A stretch of DNA of 33,865 bases from an uncultured Eubacteriales bacterium (GTDB lineage Bacteria > Bacillota > Clostridia > Oscillospirales > Oscillospiraceae). Under the pieces are notes generated by a model. It was not told the DNA's origin and made no database searches. It saw only the letters and a program-made list of their open reading frames with translations. The stretch is from contig URPI01000003.1 of assembly GCA_900549705.1 (NCBI GenBank), forward strand, positions 1-33,865. The letters are read 5' to 3'. This document shows, piece after piece, positions 23,043-31,005 of the stretch (within the stretch, counting starts at the first letter, position 1; the number at the start of each line of letters is the position of its first letter). Both the position numbers and the translations under genes were made by a program.

Positions 23043-23909
23043 ATGAAGCTGACTGCCCGCAAATCCGTCACCGGATTTCTTTTGGTTCTGCCCATGATGC
23101 TGGGCTTCCTTGCGCTGTATGCCGTCCCCTTTGCCATGGTGGTGGCCAACAGCGCAACCCAGGGCATTGCCAGCAACCTCAGATGGGTGGGGCTGGAAAA
23201 CATCCGCCGGCTGCTGCACAATGGGCTGTTCCGCCTGGCCTTTGCCAACACCGCAAAATTCCTGCTGGTGGGCATTCCGCTGCTGCTGGTGGTGGCCTAT
23301 TCCATTGCCCTGGTTGTCAAGAAGTATGCCTTCCAGTTCCGGGCCATCCGCTCGGTGCTGCTGATGCCCTATATCATGCCGCTGGTGGGGTCGGTTGTTT
23401 TGGTGGATGCCGTCTTTTCCCCGGCGGGCGGGCTGGCAGAACTGGCCCAGGCCCTTGGGCTTCCGGCGGCGGATTGGTTCCACTCCGATTTGGCATTCTG
23501 GGTGGTGGTGCTGCTGTTTTTGTGGAAAAGCACGGGCTACGGCGTGATTCTGCTGCTGTCCGGTCTTGCCACCATTGGTGAATCCCAGTATGATGCCGCC
23601 GAGCTGGACGGGGCCAATGCCTGGATGCAGCTTCGCTATATCACCGTGCCCCAGATGTGGTACAGCGTGTATTTCACGGCGGTGTTCTCCCTCATCAATG
23701 CGTTCAAGTGCTTCCGGGAGGTGTTCCTGCTGGGGGGCAACCACCCCAACGACAGTATCTATATGCTCCAGCACTTCATCAACAACACCTTCCAGAACCT
23801 GAACTATCCCAAGCTGGCATCGGCCTCCATTGTGCTGTTTGTGGTTATGTCGGCGGTGTTTGCCCTGCTGTACCGGTGGGTGCTGAAAAAGGAGGAGATG
23901 CTGGGATGA
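23043..23909 (+). CDS. ABC sugar-type permease, MalF/UgpA-like
   Basis: The 288-residue inner-membrane permease has six predicted helices. The EAA loop, which docks the ATPase, reads YDAAELDGANAWMQLRYITVP near residues 183-203. The LPYIMPLVGS-like segment before it is also typical. The ATG at 23043 is chosen because GGAGGG lies 6 bases upstream; an ATG 6 bases earlier overlaps the previous stop but has no space to the ribosome site. It pairs with the next permease to form the channel. Confidence 0.92.
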   Translation: MKLTARKSVTGFLLVLPMMLGFLALYAVPFAMVVANSATQGIASNLRWVGLENIRRLLHNGLFRLAFANTAKFLLVGIPLLLVVAYSIALVVKKYAFQFRAIRSVLLMPYIMPLVGSVVLVDAVFSPAGGLAELAQALGLPAADWFHSDLAFWVVVLLFLWKSTGYGVILLLSGLATIGESQYDAAELDGANAWMQLRYITVPQMWYSVYFTAVFSLINAFKCFREVFLLGGNHPNDSIYMLQHFINNTFQNLNYPKLASASIVLFVVMSAVFALLYRWVLKKEEMLG

Positions 23910-24676
23910 AGCAAAAAATTGCCCTGGGGGCGCTGGCCGCGCTGCTGCTGATTGTGTGCGTGGTGCCCTTTGGCTATATCCTGATTCGCGCCCTTCTTGC
24001 CGAGAACGGCAGCTTTACGCTGCTGAACTATTATTCCGTTTTCCTGGGGAATCCCCTGTATTTGCGGCGGTTCTTCCGGAGCTTGGCGCTGGCGGGCTGC
24101 ATTGCGGTGGGGCAGACGGTTTTTTCGGTACTGGCCGGGTTCGGCTTTGCCAAGTACCGCTTCCCCGGAAAGAACATCATGTTTTTCCTGCTGATGGCAC
24201 TGATGATTATGCCCCTACAGGTGACGCTGGTGCCCAACTATATGGTGCTGGATGCGGCGGGGCTGCGCAATACCTATCTTTCCCTGGCGCTGCCCGCCAT
24301 TTTTGTGCCCCTGGGCACCTTCCTCATGACCCAGACCTTCCGCGCCGTTCCCCAGGAGGTGCTGGATGCGGGCAAGGTGGATGGCTGCAACGATTTGGGG
24401 GCGCTGATTAAAATTGCAGTCCCCATGGGCAAGGGCGGCATTGCCTGCACGCTGCTGCTGTCCTTCCTGGACGGATGGAACATGGTGGAACAGCCCCTGG
24501 TGCTGCTGGACCATTTCACCAGCTATCCCATTTCTGTTGCCCTGGCCACGGTGCAAACCGGGAGCCTGGGGGTGCAGCTGGCCTGCTGCGTGCTGGTGAT
24601 GATTCCGCCGCTGCTCCTGTTTACCCTGTTCCACCGGGAGCTAGTGGAGGGCATCGCCCTGGGAGGAGACAAATGA
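23906..24676 (+). CDS. ABC sugar-type permease, MalG/UgpE-like
   Basis: The 256-residue permease has about six helices. The EAA loop reads VPQEVLDAGKVDGCNDLGALIKIAVP, with the expected Gly. The segment GFGFAKYRFPGKN and the MIMPLQVTLVPNYMVL stretch are characteristic of the carbohydrate uptake class. The ATG overlaps the previous stop codon (ATGA), and GGAGGAG lies about 8 bases upstream. It forms the second half of the membrane channel with the 23043-23909 product. Confidence 0.92.
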   Translation: MKQKIALGALAALLLIVCVVPFGYILIRALLAENGSFTLLNYYSVFLGNPLYLRRFFRSLALAGCIAVGQTVFSVLAGFGFAKYRFPGKNIMFFLLMALMIMPLQVTLVPNYMVLDAAGLRNTYLSLALPAIFVPLGTFLMTQTFRAVPQEVLDAGKVDGCNDLGALIKIAVPMGKGGIACTLLLSFLDGWNMVEQPLVLLDHFTSYPISVALATVQTGSLGVQLACCVLVMIPPLLLFTLFHRELVEGIALGGDK

Positions 24677-25689
24677 AAGAGAAACGCAGACTTCTTAGCA
24701 TTGCCGCCCTGGTGCTGTACCTGCTGGCGGTGTGCCTGATTCTTGCCGAAAAGATAGACGCGCAGACCCAGAATCAGGTGACGGTGCGCCCGTACCAGTT
24801 GACTGCCAAATCCAGCGGCTATTTTGCTGTCGCCCTCACCGCCGTTTTTTACAAAGAGCTTTCTGCCGAGGTTTTTGAAGTGTCGGAGGGAACTGGCTGG
24901 CAGAACGGTCTGCGGGTGACGCTGCTGAATCCCAATTCCTATAGCGTCGACTTCACGCCGGATACGGGGAGCGTCAATGTCAACGCAACGCGGGATATGT
25001 CCGTCATCAAGAGTGCGGTTCGCTATCCCCAGCCGGGGGAAAAGGTGCGGATTGTGACGGAAAGCACACGGGAAGACACCTATTTGCTGCTTTCCGAGCA
25101 CACCTTACACCCCTATAGAGACGTATGGGCGGGGGCAGAGGTTTTGGCAGAATCCAATAACGCCCGGCTTTTGTCCGTCCCGGATGGCCCCGACCCCTTT
25201 ATGGAGAACAACGTCCTGTGGAAAACCAAATCGGAGATAAACGGCCTCAAGGTTTATAGCCTGGTGGATGTGGAGGCATTCTTAACAATGCTGCCCCGGC
25301 TGGCGGCGCTGGCGGTCATCCTATGGGAGACGGTGGTTTTAGGCATTTTCTGCTGCTTTCTGGCGGGTGCCGATGGGCACCGCAAGGCGCTCCTGTCTGG
25401 CATCGCGCTGGAAGGTGTGCTGCTGGCCGCCCTCCTGCTGCTGCTGAAAAACATCAACCTGCCTGGCTCTTTGCTGCCCCTGGACTCCGTGCTGAGCTTC
25501 CGCCATTATTCCGGGGAATTGGGCGCCATTTTTGGTGCGCTGGTGCCCTTCGGCCAGCAATCGCTGTTCGCCCTGCGGCAGCAGCAAGAAACCATCGCCA
25601 TTGTCATTCTGGCGGTTGGCTTTGTCCTGCCGCTGGTTGCTATCTCCGTGTGGCTGGCAAAACGCAAGAAAAAGAAAGATGAAGATTAG
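24673..25689 (+). CDS. Membrane protein of unknown function in ABC operon
   Basis: The 338-residue protein matches no family I recognise. One N-terminal membrane segment (about 7-25) precedes an external domain of about 170 residues that looks beta-rich (VTVRPYQLTAKSSGYFAV, WQNGLRVTLLNPNSYSVDF). Then come four or so membrane helices from about residue 210 to 332, with a short, strongly basic and acidic tail. The ATG overlaps the permease stop, and GGGAGGAG lies 4-5 bases upstream. Tight coupling to the importer suggests an accessory subunit, for example an assembly or sensing partner, but the role is open. Confidence 0.8.
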   Translation: MKEKRRLLSIAALVLYLLAVCLILAEKIDAQTQNQVTVRPYQLTAKSSGYFAVALTAVFYKELSAEVFEVSEGTGWQNGLRVTLLNPNSYSVDFTPDTGSVNVNATRDMSVIKSAVRYPQPGEKVRIVTESTREDTYLLLSEHTLHPYRDVWAGAEVLAESNNARLLSVPDGPDPFMENNVLWKTKSEINGLKVYSLVDVEAFLTMLPRLAALAVILWETVVLGIFCCFLAGADGHRKALLSGIALEGVLLAALLLLLKNINLPGSLLPLDSVLSFRHYSGELGAIFGALVPFGQQSLFALRQQQETIAIVILAVGFVLPLVAISVWLAKRKKKKDED

Positions 25690-25724
25690 TGGCGCGAAGC
25701 GCCAGTGCAAAAAACCAGCACTTG

Positions 25725-25758
25725 ATTCCAGTCCCTTTCTGGGGGCTGGAATTTTTTT
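25725..25758 (+). terminator. Terminator of the ABC operon
   Basis: ATTCCAG and CCC pair with GGG and CTGGAAT around a short loop, followed by seven T. It separates the ABC operon from the kinase gene. GGCGCGAAGCGCC just before it resembles the hairpin of the dispersed repeat. Confidence 0.85.
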
Positions 25759-25884
25759 GCGGCAGGGGAGGGAAGTGCCCACAAAATCCGAATTTTTTCA
25801 AAATCGAAACATCAAAATCTCGTTTTGTTAATTCCATATTCATTTTTTTCGGTTACGATACAGAAAAAGATGAGGTGGTTTGAC

Positions 25885-27306
25885 TTGAAATCCTCCTTCA
25901 GCCGGAGTTTTTATACCGGCGCATTGATTCTTCTGGTATCCTTGGTCATGGTGGGTGTGTCCTATCAGCAGCTGGTCAAGGATTACCTCACCGACACGAC
26001 CTTTTCCCGGCTGGAACGGGACGCGGAATCCATCTCCCACCTGGCCGCCTCTTACGCGGCGGGGGAGGATGAGCCGGATCCGAATTTATATCTGAATCTG
26101 AATGTGGCCACCAGCCTTTCCGAGTCGGATATCATCGTGTGTAATCCCCAGGGGCGGGTGACCTTGTGCTCCGATTCTCCTTTCCACTGCAAGCATCTCA
26201 ACCGCACCGTCAACAGCGACTACATTCAAAAGGTTATTAAAGACGGGGGCGACAAAGCCACCGGCATCATCCGGGGGCTGTACGATGACGTTCGCTACCT
26301 GGTAGCCCGTCCCATCACCTATGACAATGCCACCTATGGCATTGCCATTGTGTCGTCCCCCACCGCCTCCACCAATGCGGTGATGAAAAAGCTGACCACC
26401 TACTATCTCAACACCGCTCTGGTGGTGATTCTGATTGCCACCGTTGCTGTGCTGGCGCAGGCCGGTACATCCAGCCGCCCCCTGTGTGAGATGGCGAAGG
26501 CTGCCAACGACTTCGGGCACGGCAATCTGGATGCCCGGGTGCGGGTGGAGGATTCCTACAGCGAGGAGACCCGCGACCTGGCCATTGCCTTTAACAACAT
26601 GGCCTCCAGCCTGCAAAAAAGTGAGTATCAGCGGCAGGAATTTGTTGCCAACGTGTCCCACGAGCTGAAAACCCCCATGACCACCATCTCCGGCTATGTG
26701 GACGGCATCCTGGATGGCACCATTCCGCCGGATAAAGAGCGGCATTATCTGCAAATCGTCTCCGACGAAACAAAGCGGCTCAGCCGATTGGTGCGCAGTA
26801 TGCTGGACATCAGTCAGCTGCAAGACCAGCAGATTCCCGATGAAAAGAAGGTAAACTTCGACATGGAGGAGTGCGCCGGACTGGTGCTGGTGAATTTTGA
26901 GCAGAAGATAAACAACAAGCACATCAATGTCAACGTGGATATGCCGGAGCACCCGGTGTATACCTTTGCAAACGAAGACTCTATTACACAGGTTGTGTAT
27001 AACCTTGTGGACAACGCCGTAAAATTCTGCCCTGATGGCGGCGATTTGGGTCTGACCATCAAGGAGGGGCGGGATAAAATATATGTCAGCGTTTCCAATT
27101 CCGGCGATACCATCCCGCCGGAGGAGCTGCCGCTGGTGTTCGACCGATTCCACAAGCTGGATAAATCCCGCTCCCAGAACCGGGATGGCTGGGGTCTGGG
27201 ACTGTATATCGTCAAGACCATTGTGTGCAGCCACGGCGAGGACATCAGCGTGACCAGCCGGGACGGCAAAACGGAATTTACCTTCACCATGCCCCTGGTG
27301 AACTAA
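25885..27306 (+). CDS. Sensor histidine kinase (HAMP, HisKA, HATPase)
   Basis: The 473-residue protein is a membrane sensor. Membrane segments lie at about 10-27 and 174-193 and enclose an external domain of about 145 residues. A HAMP linker (194-245) leads to the H-box FVANVSHELKTP with His259. The ATPase domain has the N-box YNLVDNAVKFC, the NSGDTI segment (the G1 position, usually DNGxGI) and the G2 box GLGLYIV. The start is probably TTG at 25885, with AGGTGG 6 bases upstream; ATG at 25870 has no ribosome site. It lies 16 bases before the htrA gene. The likely partner regulator is 19577-20266. Confidence 0.93.
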   Translation: MKSSFSRSFYTGALILLVSLVMVGVSYQQLVKDYLTDTTFSRLERDAESISHLAASYAAGEDEPDPNLYLNLNVATSLSESDIIVCNPQGRVTLCSDSPFHCKHLNRTVNSDYIQKVIKDGGDKATGIIRGLYDDVRYLVARPITYDNATYGIAIVSSPTASTNAVMKKLTTYYLNTALVVILIATVAVLAQAGTSSRPLCEMAKAANDFGHGNLDARVRVEDSYSEETRDLAIAFNNMASSLQKSEYQRQEFVANVSHELKTPMTTISGYVDGILDGTIPPDKERHYLQIVSDETKRLSRLVRSMLDISQLQDQQIPDEKKVNFDMEECAGLVLVNFEQKINNKHINVNVDMPEHPVYTFANEDSITQVVYNLVDNAVKFCPDGGDLGLTIKEGRDKIYVSVSNSGDTIPPEELPLVFDRFHKLDKSRSQNRDGWGLGLYIVKTIVCSHGEDISVTSRDGKTEFTFTMPLVN

Positions 27307-27322
27307 AGTGAGGAACATCATT

Positions 27323-28555
27323 ATGCGCTATCGTGAAGAACCTGCTCCCTGGGATGACGGGGAATACAACACCGGCTATACCACGCCGCCCAAAAGCCAC
27401 CGGACATTTATTGCCCTGCTGCTGATTGCGGTGATTATCCTCATTGGGCTGAGTACCCTGCTGGGCGTGTCTAATCTGCGGCTGTTCCAGCAGCTGAACC
27501 AGCAGAAGGCAGAGCCAACCATCTGCTACAGCACCGCAGAGTCGGTGGTTGACTCTGAGTTTGTGCCCATTGATGTGGAGCAGACCGCCAATGAGAGCAT
27601 CGGCTTCCCGGCGCTGGCAGAGCAGGAGGACACGCTGACGCTGCGGGAAATTTATATCAAATGCAGTCCCAGTGTGGTGTCCATCACTTCGGAATCCCGC
27701 AGCGGCAATTCCAGCGGCAGCGGTGTGATTTTTTCAGAGGACGGCTATGTGGTCACCAATTATCATGTGATTGAAAATGGAGAATCCTACACCGTTCTTC
27801 TGGCAGACGAGCGCAGCCAGCCTGCGCGGCTGGTGGGCAGCGACCCCACCAGCGACCTGGCCGTGCTGCAAGTGAATGCCACGGATTTGACCCCGGCGGA
27901 ATTCGGCGACTCTGACGACGTGTATGTGGGGGACGGTGTGGTGGCAATCGGCGACCCCCTGGGCGTGGAGTTCCGGGGTACCATGACCAACGGCATTGTT
28001 TCCGCCATCAACCGGAATGTCAATGTGAACGGGCGCACCATGAACCTGATTCAGACCAATGCCGCCCTGAACTCCGGCAATTCCGGCGGCCCGCTGATTA
28101 ACAGCTGCGGGCAGGTCATCGGCATCAACACCATCAAAATCGGTGCCTTTACCGACAGCGCCGGGGTGGAGGGGCTGGGCTTCGCCATCCCCAGTGCGGT
28201 GGTAAAGGACATTGTATCCCAGATTCTCGACCAGGGCTATGTGTCCGGCAGACCGTTTTTAGGAATCACCGGTGAGCGCCTGAGCGTCTTTTATCAGCGC
28301 TATTACCGCCTGCCCGCCGGGCTGTATGTCACCGCCGTTGCCGAGGGCAGCAGCGCCGCTGATGTGGGGATTGTCCCCGGGGACATCCTTCTCAGCATTG
28401 ACGGAACCAACATCCGCACCCAAAATGAGCTGGACACTGCGCTGTATCACTACGCTGCCGGTGACCAGATGGACATCGTTATCTACCGTTCCGGTTACAC
28501 CTTGCAGGCCACGCTGACCCTGGCTGAGCTGGGAAAGGCGGCACAGGCATCTTAA
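27323..28555 (+). CDS. HtrA/DegP-like membrane serine protease
   Basis: The 410-residue protein is a membrane-anchored trypsin-like protease with a C-terminal PDZ domain, typical of cell-envelope quality control. One membrane segment lies at about 29-49. The catalytic triad is His148 in VTNYHV, Asp178 in TSDLAVL, and Ser254 in GNSGGPL. The PDZ domain (about 305-395) shows VAEGSSAADVGIVPGDIL. The ATG at 27323 is preferred over a GTG at 27308 because GAGGA lies 7 bases upstream. It is likely cotranscribed with the upstream kinase, a gene pairing seen for envelope-stress systems such as WalRK-HtrA. Confidence 0.95.
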   Translation: MRYREEPAPWDDGEYNTGYTTPPKSHRTFIALLLIAVIILIGLSTLLGVSNLRLFQQLNQQKAEPTICYSTAESVVDSEFVPIDVEQTANESIGFPALAEQEDTLTLREIYIKCSPSVVSITSESRSGNSSGSGVIFSEDGYVVTNYHVIENGESYTVLLADERSQPARLVGSDPTSDLAVLQVNATDLTPAEFGDSDDVYVGDGVVAIGDPLGVEFRGTMTNGIVSAINRNVNVNGRTMNLIQTNAALNSGNSGGPLINSCGQVIGINTIKIGAFTDSAGVEGLGFAIPSAVVKDIVSQILDQGYVSGRPFLGITGERLSVFYQRYYRLPAGLYVTAVAEGSSAADVGIVPGDILLSIDGTNIRTQNELDTALYHYAAGDQMDIVIYRSGYTLQATLTLAELGKAAQAS

Positions 28556-28626
28556 CCGAGTCGGAAAATTTACAATTTTCGGGACGATTATTGATGAAAG
28601 CACCTGCAATTTAAGAGTTTAACCAT

Positions 28627-28680
28627 GGCGCGAAACGCCCCTGCCACCCTTTCAGGGACACCGAGGGCGCTTCGCGACGC
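28627..28680 (+). repeat. Degenerate dispersed-repeat remnant
   Basis: ACCGAGGGCGCTTCGCGACG resembles the distal end of the repeat at 1-65, and GGCGCGAAACGCC forms a hairpin. It lies in the htrA-thioesterase gap. A short GAAAATT/AATTTTC hairpin precedes it (about 28563-28579) without a T-run. Confidence 0.5.
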
Positions 28681-28717
28681 ATAGACTTGTTAATTCATCT
28701 CGAAGTGAGGAATCATT

Positions 28718-29458
28718 ATGGAACCAATTTACACGCAGAATTTTACCATTGAGGATGTACACGTGGATCGCTTCGGCAAGCTGAAGCCCTCCATGATTCT
28801 CTACATCGCCCAGGAGATGAGCGGTCGGCACAGCGAGCTGATGAATGTCGGCTTTGATACCCTGTATAGCCGGAATCTGTTTTGGGCGGTAAACCGCCAT
28901 CGGGTGCAGATTACCCGTCTGCCGGAGAAGGGGGAGACCATCCGGGTGGAAACCTGGCCGCTGCCAGCCACCCATGCGGCATTTCCCCGCAGCGTCATTG
29001 CCTATGACAGCCAAGGGAGTGAGCTGTTCCGCTGTATGTCCCTGTGGGTGCTGATGGATGTCAACACCCGGCGGATGATTACCCCCGGCAAGAGCGGCAT
29101 CATGGTGGTGGGAACCCACCGGGGCAGGGAGCTGCCTGCGCCCACCGGCCTGATTCTGCGCCCCATGGGCACGACCAGAACCCGCACGGTGCGCTTCAGC
29201 GACCTTGACCGCAATGGCCACATGAACAACACCCGCTGCATGGATTGGGTGGCGGATTTGCTGCCCAGCGCCTTCCACCAGCATCACACGGTAACAGATT
29301 TCACCGTGTGCTATCTGGCAGAGGCCAAGGAAGGGCAGGAACTGACCCTCAGCTGGGATATGCTGGATGACGGAACCCTCCAGGCCGATGCCATCACCGG
29401 TGCCGGGGAGGAAGCCCACCGGGTTTTCTCGGTGAAGCTCCTTTTTGATATGCTATAA
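28718..29458 (+). CDS. Acyl-ACP thioesterase (FatA/FatB-like)
   Basis: The enzyme hydrolyses acyl-ACP to release free fatty acid. The 246-residue protein is a double hot-dog fold of bacterial type. The second repeat holds the motif DLDRNGHMNN (Asp164, Asn166, His168, Asn170), which matches the catalytic region of the family. N-terminal YTQNFTIEDVHVDRFGKLKP and FWAVNRHRVQITRLP are also typical. GAGGAA lies 7 bases before the ATG at 28718. It stands alone between repeats and the ATPase leader; it may contribute to short or odd-chain fatty acid release, but substrate length cannot be told. Confidence 0.88.
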   Translation: MEPIYTQNFTIEDVHVDRFGKLKPSMILYIAQEMSGRHSELMNVGFDTLYSRNLFWAVNRHRVQITRLPEKGETIRVETWPLPATHAAFPRSVIAYDSQGSELFRCMSLWVLMDVNTRRMITPGKSGIMVVGTHRGRELPAPTGLILRPMGTTRTRTVRFSDLDRNGHMNNTRCMDWVADLLPSAFHQHHTVTDFTVCYLAEAKEGQELTLSWDMLDDGTLQADAITGAGEEAHRVFSVKLLFDML

Positions 29459-29539
29459 CCCACAAGGAGAATGGCAAGAAGCCCTTGACTCTTGTCAGAT
29501 TACACAATTCCTTTCCTGTAAAAATGTAATTATCCACGA

Positions 29540-29568
29540 TTGCAGAATCAGTGGAATTATGGTATCAT
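29540..29568 (+). promoter_or_regulatory. Promoter for the MsmX/UgpC-like ATPase gene
   Basis: -35 TTGCAG (29540-29545) and -10 TATCAT (29563-29568) are 17 bases apart. The sequence TTATCCACG (29530-29538), 8 of 9 to the DnaA box, ends one base before the -35. Confidence 0.7.
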
Positions 29569-29580
29569 TTTTACATCCCG

Positions 29581-29615
29581 GTGGAGTATGCCTACTCCAC
29601 AAAAATAGGCATACT
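29581..29615 (+). promoter_or_regulatory. Alternative hairpins in the ATPase leader
   Basis: GTGGAGTA/TACTCCAC (29581-29600) forms an 8-bp hairpin. AGTATGCCTA (29585-29594) also pairs exactly with TAGGCATACT (29606-29615). The two structures share bases and exclude each other, at the very 5-prime end of a leader of about 180 bases. A strong SD-like AAAGGAGG at about 29625-29632 has no start codon at the right distance. Confidence 0.5.
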
Positions 29616-29752
29616 GCGCTATTATTAAAGGAGGAAACCCCGTTCGGCTCACGGTGCGGCAGTGTGGAGACCTGTCGTAATGCTTCCGCTATTTTACCTG
29701 GCGGAATGCGAGTACACATCTTGAGGATTCAGTGTGTACGGAGTCAAAAAAC

Positions 29753-30952
29753 ATGGCAAGCTTAACCCTGAAGAACATCAAGAAAGTCTACCCCTTCAAT
29801 GGCGATGATGCCAAGGCAGCCAAGAAGCGCAAGAAGGGCGAGGAGCCCGCAAAGAAGAAGACCAATCTTCAGATTACCGATGAAGGCGTTGTTGCCGTTC
29901 AGGAGTTCAACCTGAGCATTGCCGACAAGGAATTCATCGTTCTGGTTGGTCCTTCCGGCTGTGGTAAGTCCACCACATTGCGTATGATTGCCGGCCTGGA
30001 AGACATTTCCGGCGGCGAGCTGTACATCGGCGACCGTCTAGTGAATGATGTTCCCCCCAAGGACCGTGATATCGCCATGGTCTTCCAGAACTACGCTCTG
30101 TACCCCCACATGACTGTTTATGATAACATGGCTTTTGCTCTGAAGCTTCGCCATGCCCCCAAGGACGAAATCGACCGCAAGGTGAAGGAAGCCGCCGAGA
30201 TTCTGGACATCACCCAGTACCTGGGCCGTAAGCCCAAGGCTCTGTCCGGTGGTCAGCGTCAGCGTGTTGCCATTGGTCGTGCCATCGTTCGTAACCCCCA
30301 GGTTATGCTGATGGACGAGCCTCTGAGTAACCTGGACGCAAAGCTGCGTAACCAGATGCGTGCCGAGCTGATTAAGCTGCGTCAGCGCATCAACACCACC
30401 TTCATTTACGTTACCCACGACCAGACCGAAGCTATGACTTTGGGCGACCGGATTGTCATTATGAAGGATGGCTTCATTCAGCAGATTGGCACGCCTCAGG
30501 AAGTGTTCAACCATCCCTACAACCTGTTCGTTGCTACCTTCATTGGTACTCCTCAGATGAACCTGTTCGAGAACGCCGAGCTGGTCAAGGAAAACGGCAA
30601 GTACGCCGTCAAGCTGGAGAACATGAAGGTGGAGCTGTCCGACGAGAAGCAGAAGGCTCTGGCAAAGAACAACGTTGCTCCTCAGAAGATTGTTCTGGGC
30701 GTTCGTCCCGAGCATATCGAACTGGGCAAGGAAGGCATCCCCGCTACCGTCGATGTGTCCGAAATGATGGGCTCCTCTGTGCACCTGCACGTTACCGCCA
30801 TGGGTCGTGACGTGGTGCTGGTTGTGTCCACCATGAACATGACCGCTGCCGAGGTTGCCGCGCTGAACACCGGTGCCAACGTGAAGTTCAACTTTGCCGG
30901 CCACGTCTGCCACGTCTTCTCCAAGGAGACCGGCATCAACCTGGAAGCCTGA
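29753..30952 (+). CDS. MsmX/UgpC-like sugar ABC transporter ATPase
   Basis: This 399-residue protein is of the multi-task ATPase type that serves several carbohydrate importers. Walker A GPSGCGKST is at 66-74, the Q-loop at Gln112, signature LSGGQ at 164-168, Walker B LMDE with Asp188-Glu189, and VTHDQTEAM. A C-terminal regulatory domain (about 250-399) includes VLGVRPEHIEL. Residues 16-43 form an insertion rich in Lys and Glu, before the usual VVAVQEFNLSI strand. Codon choice is unlike its neighbours (many CGT, GCT, GTT), suggesting high expression. GGAG lies 10 bases before the ATG. No permease adjoins it, but the ATPase-less operon at 21487-25689 is close. Confidence 0.93.
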   Translation: MASLTLKNIKKVYPFNGDDAKAAKKRKKGEEPAKKKTNLQITDEGVVAVQEFNLSIADKEFIVLVGPSGCGKSTTLRMIAGLEDISGGELYIGDRLVNDVPPKDRDIAMVFQNYALYPHMTVYDNMAFALKLRHAPKDEIDRKVKEAAEILDITQYLGRKPKALSGGQRQRVAIGRAIVRNPQVMLMDEPLSNLDAKLRNQMRAELIKLRQRINTTFIYVTHDQTEAMTLGDRIVIMKDGFIQQIGTPQEVFNHPYNLFVATFIGTPQMNLFENAELVKENGKYAVKLENMKVELSDEKQKALAKNNVAPQKIVLGVRPEHIELGKEGIPATVDVSEMMGSSVHLHVTAMGRDVVLVVSTMNMTAAEVAALNTGANVKFNFAGHVCHVFSKETGINLEA

Positions 30953-30967
30953 TTTATTGATTATTTT

Positions 30968-30996
30968 GCCCGCGGCCAAATTGGCCGCGGGCGTTT
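30968..30996 (+). terminator. Terminator of the ATPase gene
   Basis: GCCCGCGGCCAA (30968-30979) pairs perfectly with TTGGCCGCGGGC (30981-30992), followed by G and four T. It lies 15 bases after the stop codon and next to the convergent end of spoIIE. Confidence 0.9.
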
Positions 30997-31005
30997 TGCA
31001 TTCTC

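Noticed and set aside
29530..29538. TTATCCACG as part of a replication origin
   Set aside because: It is a single near-consensus DnaA box with no neighbours, 27 kb from dnaA. It may affect the adjacent promoter but does not mark an origin.
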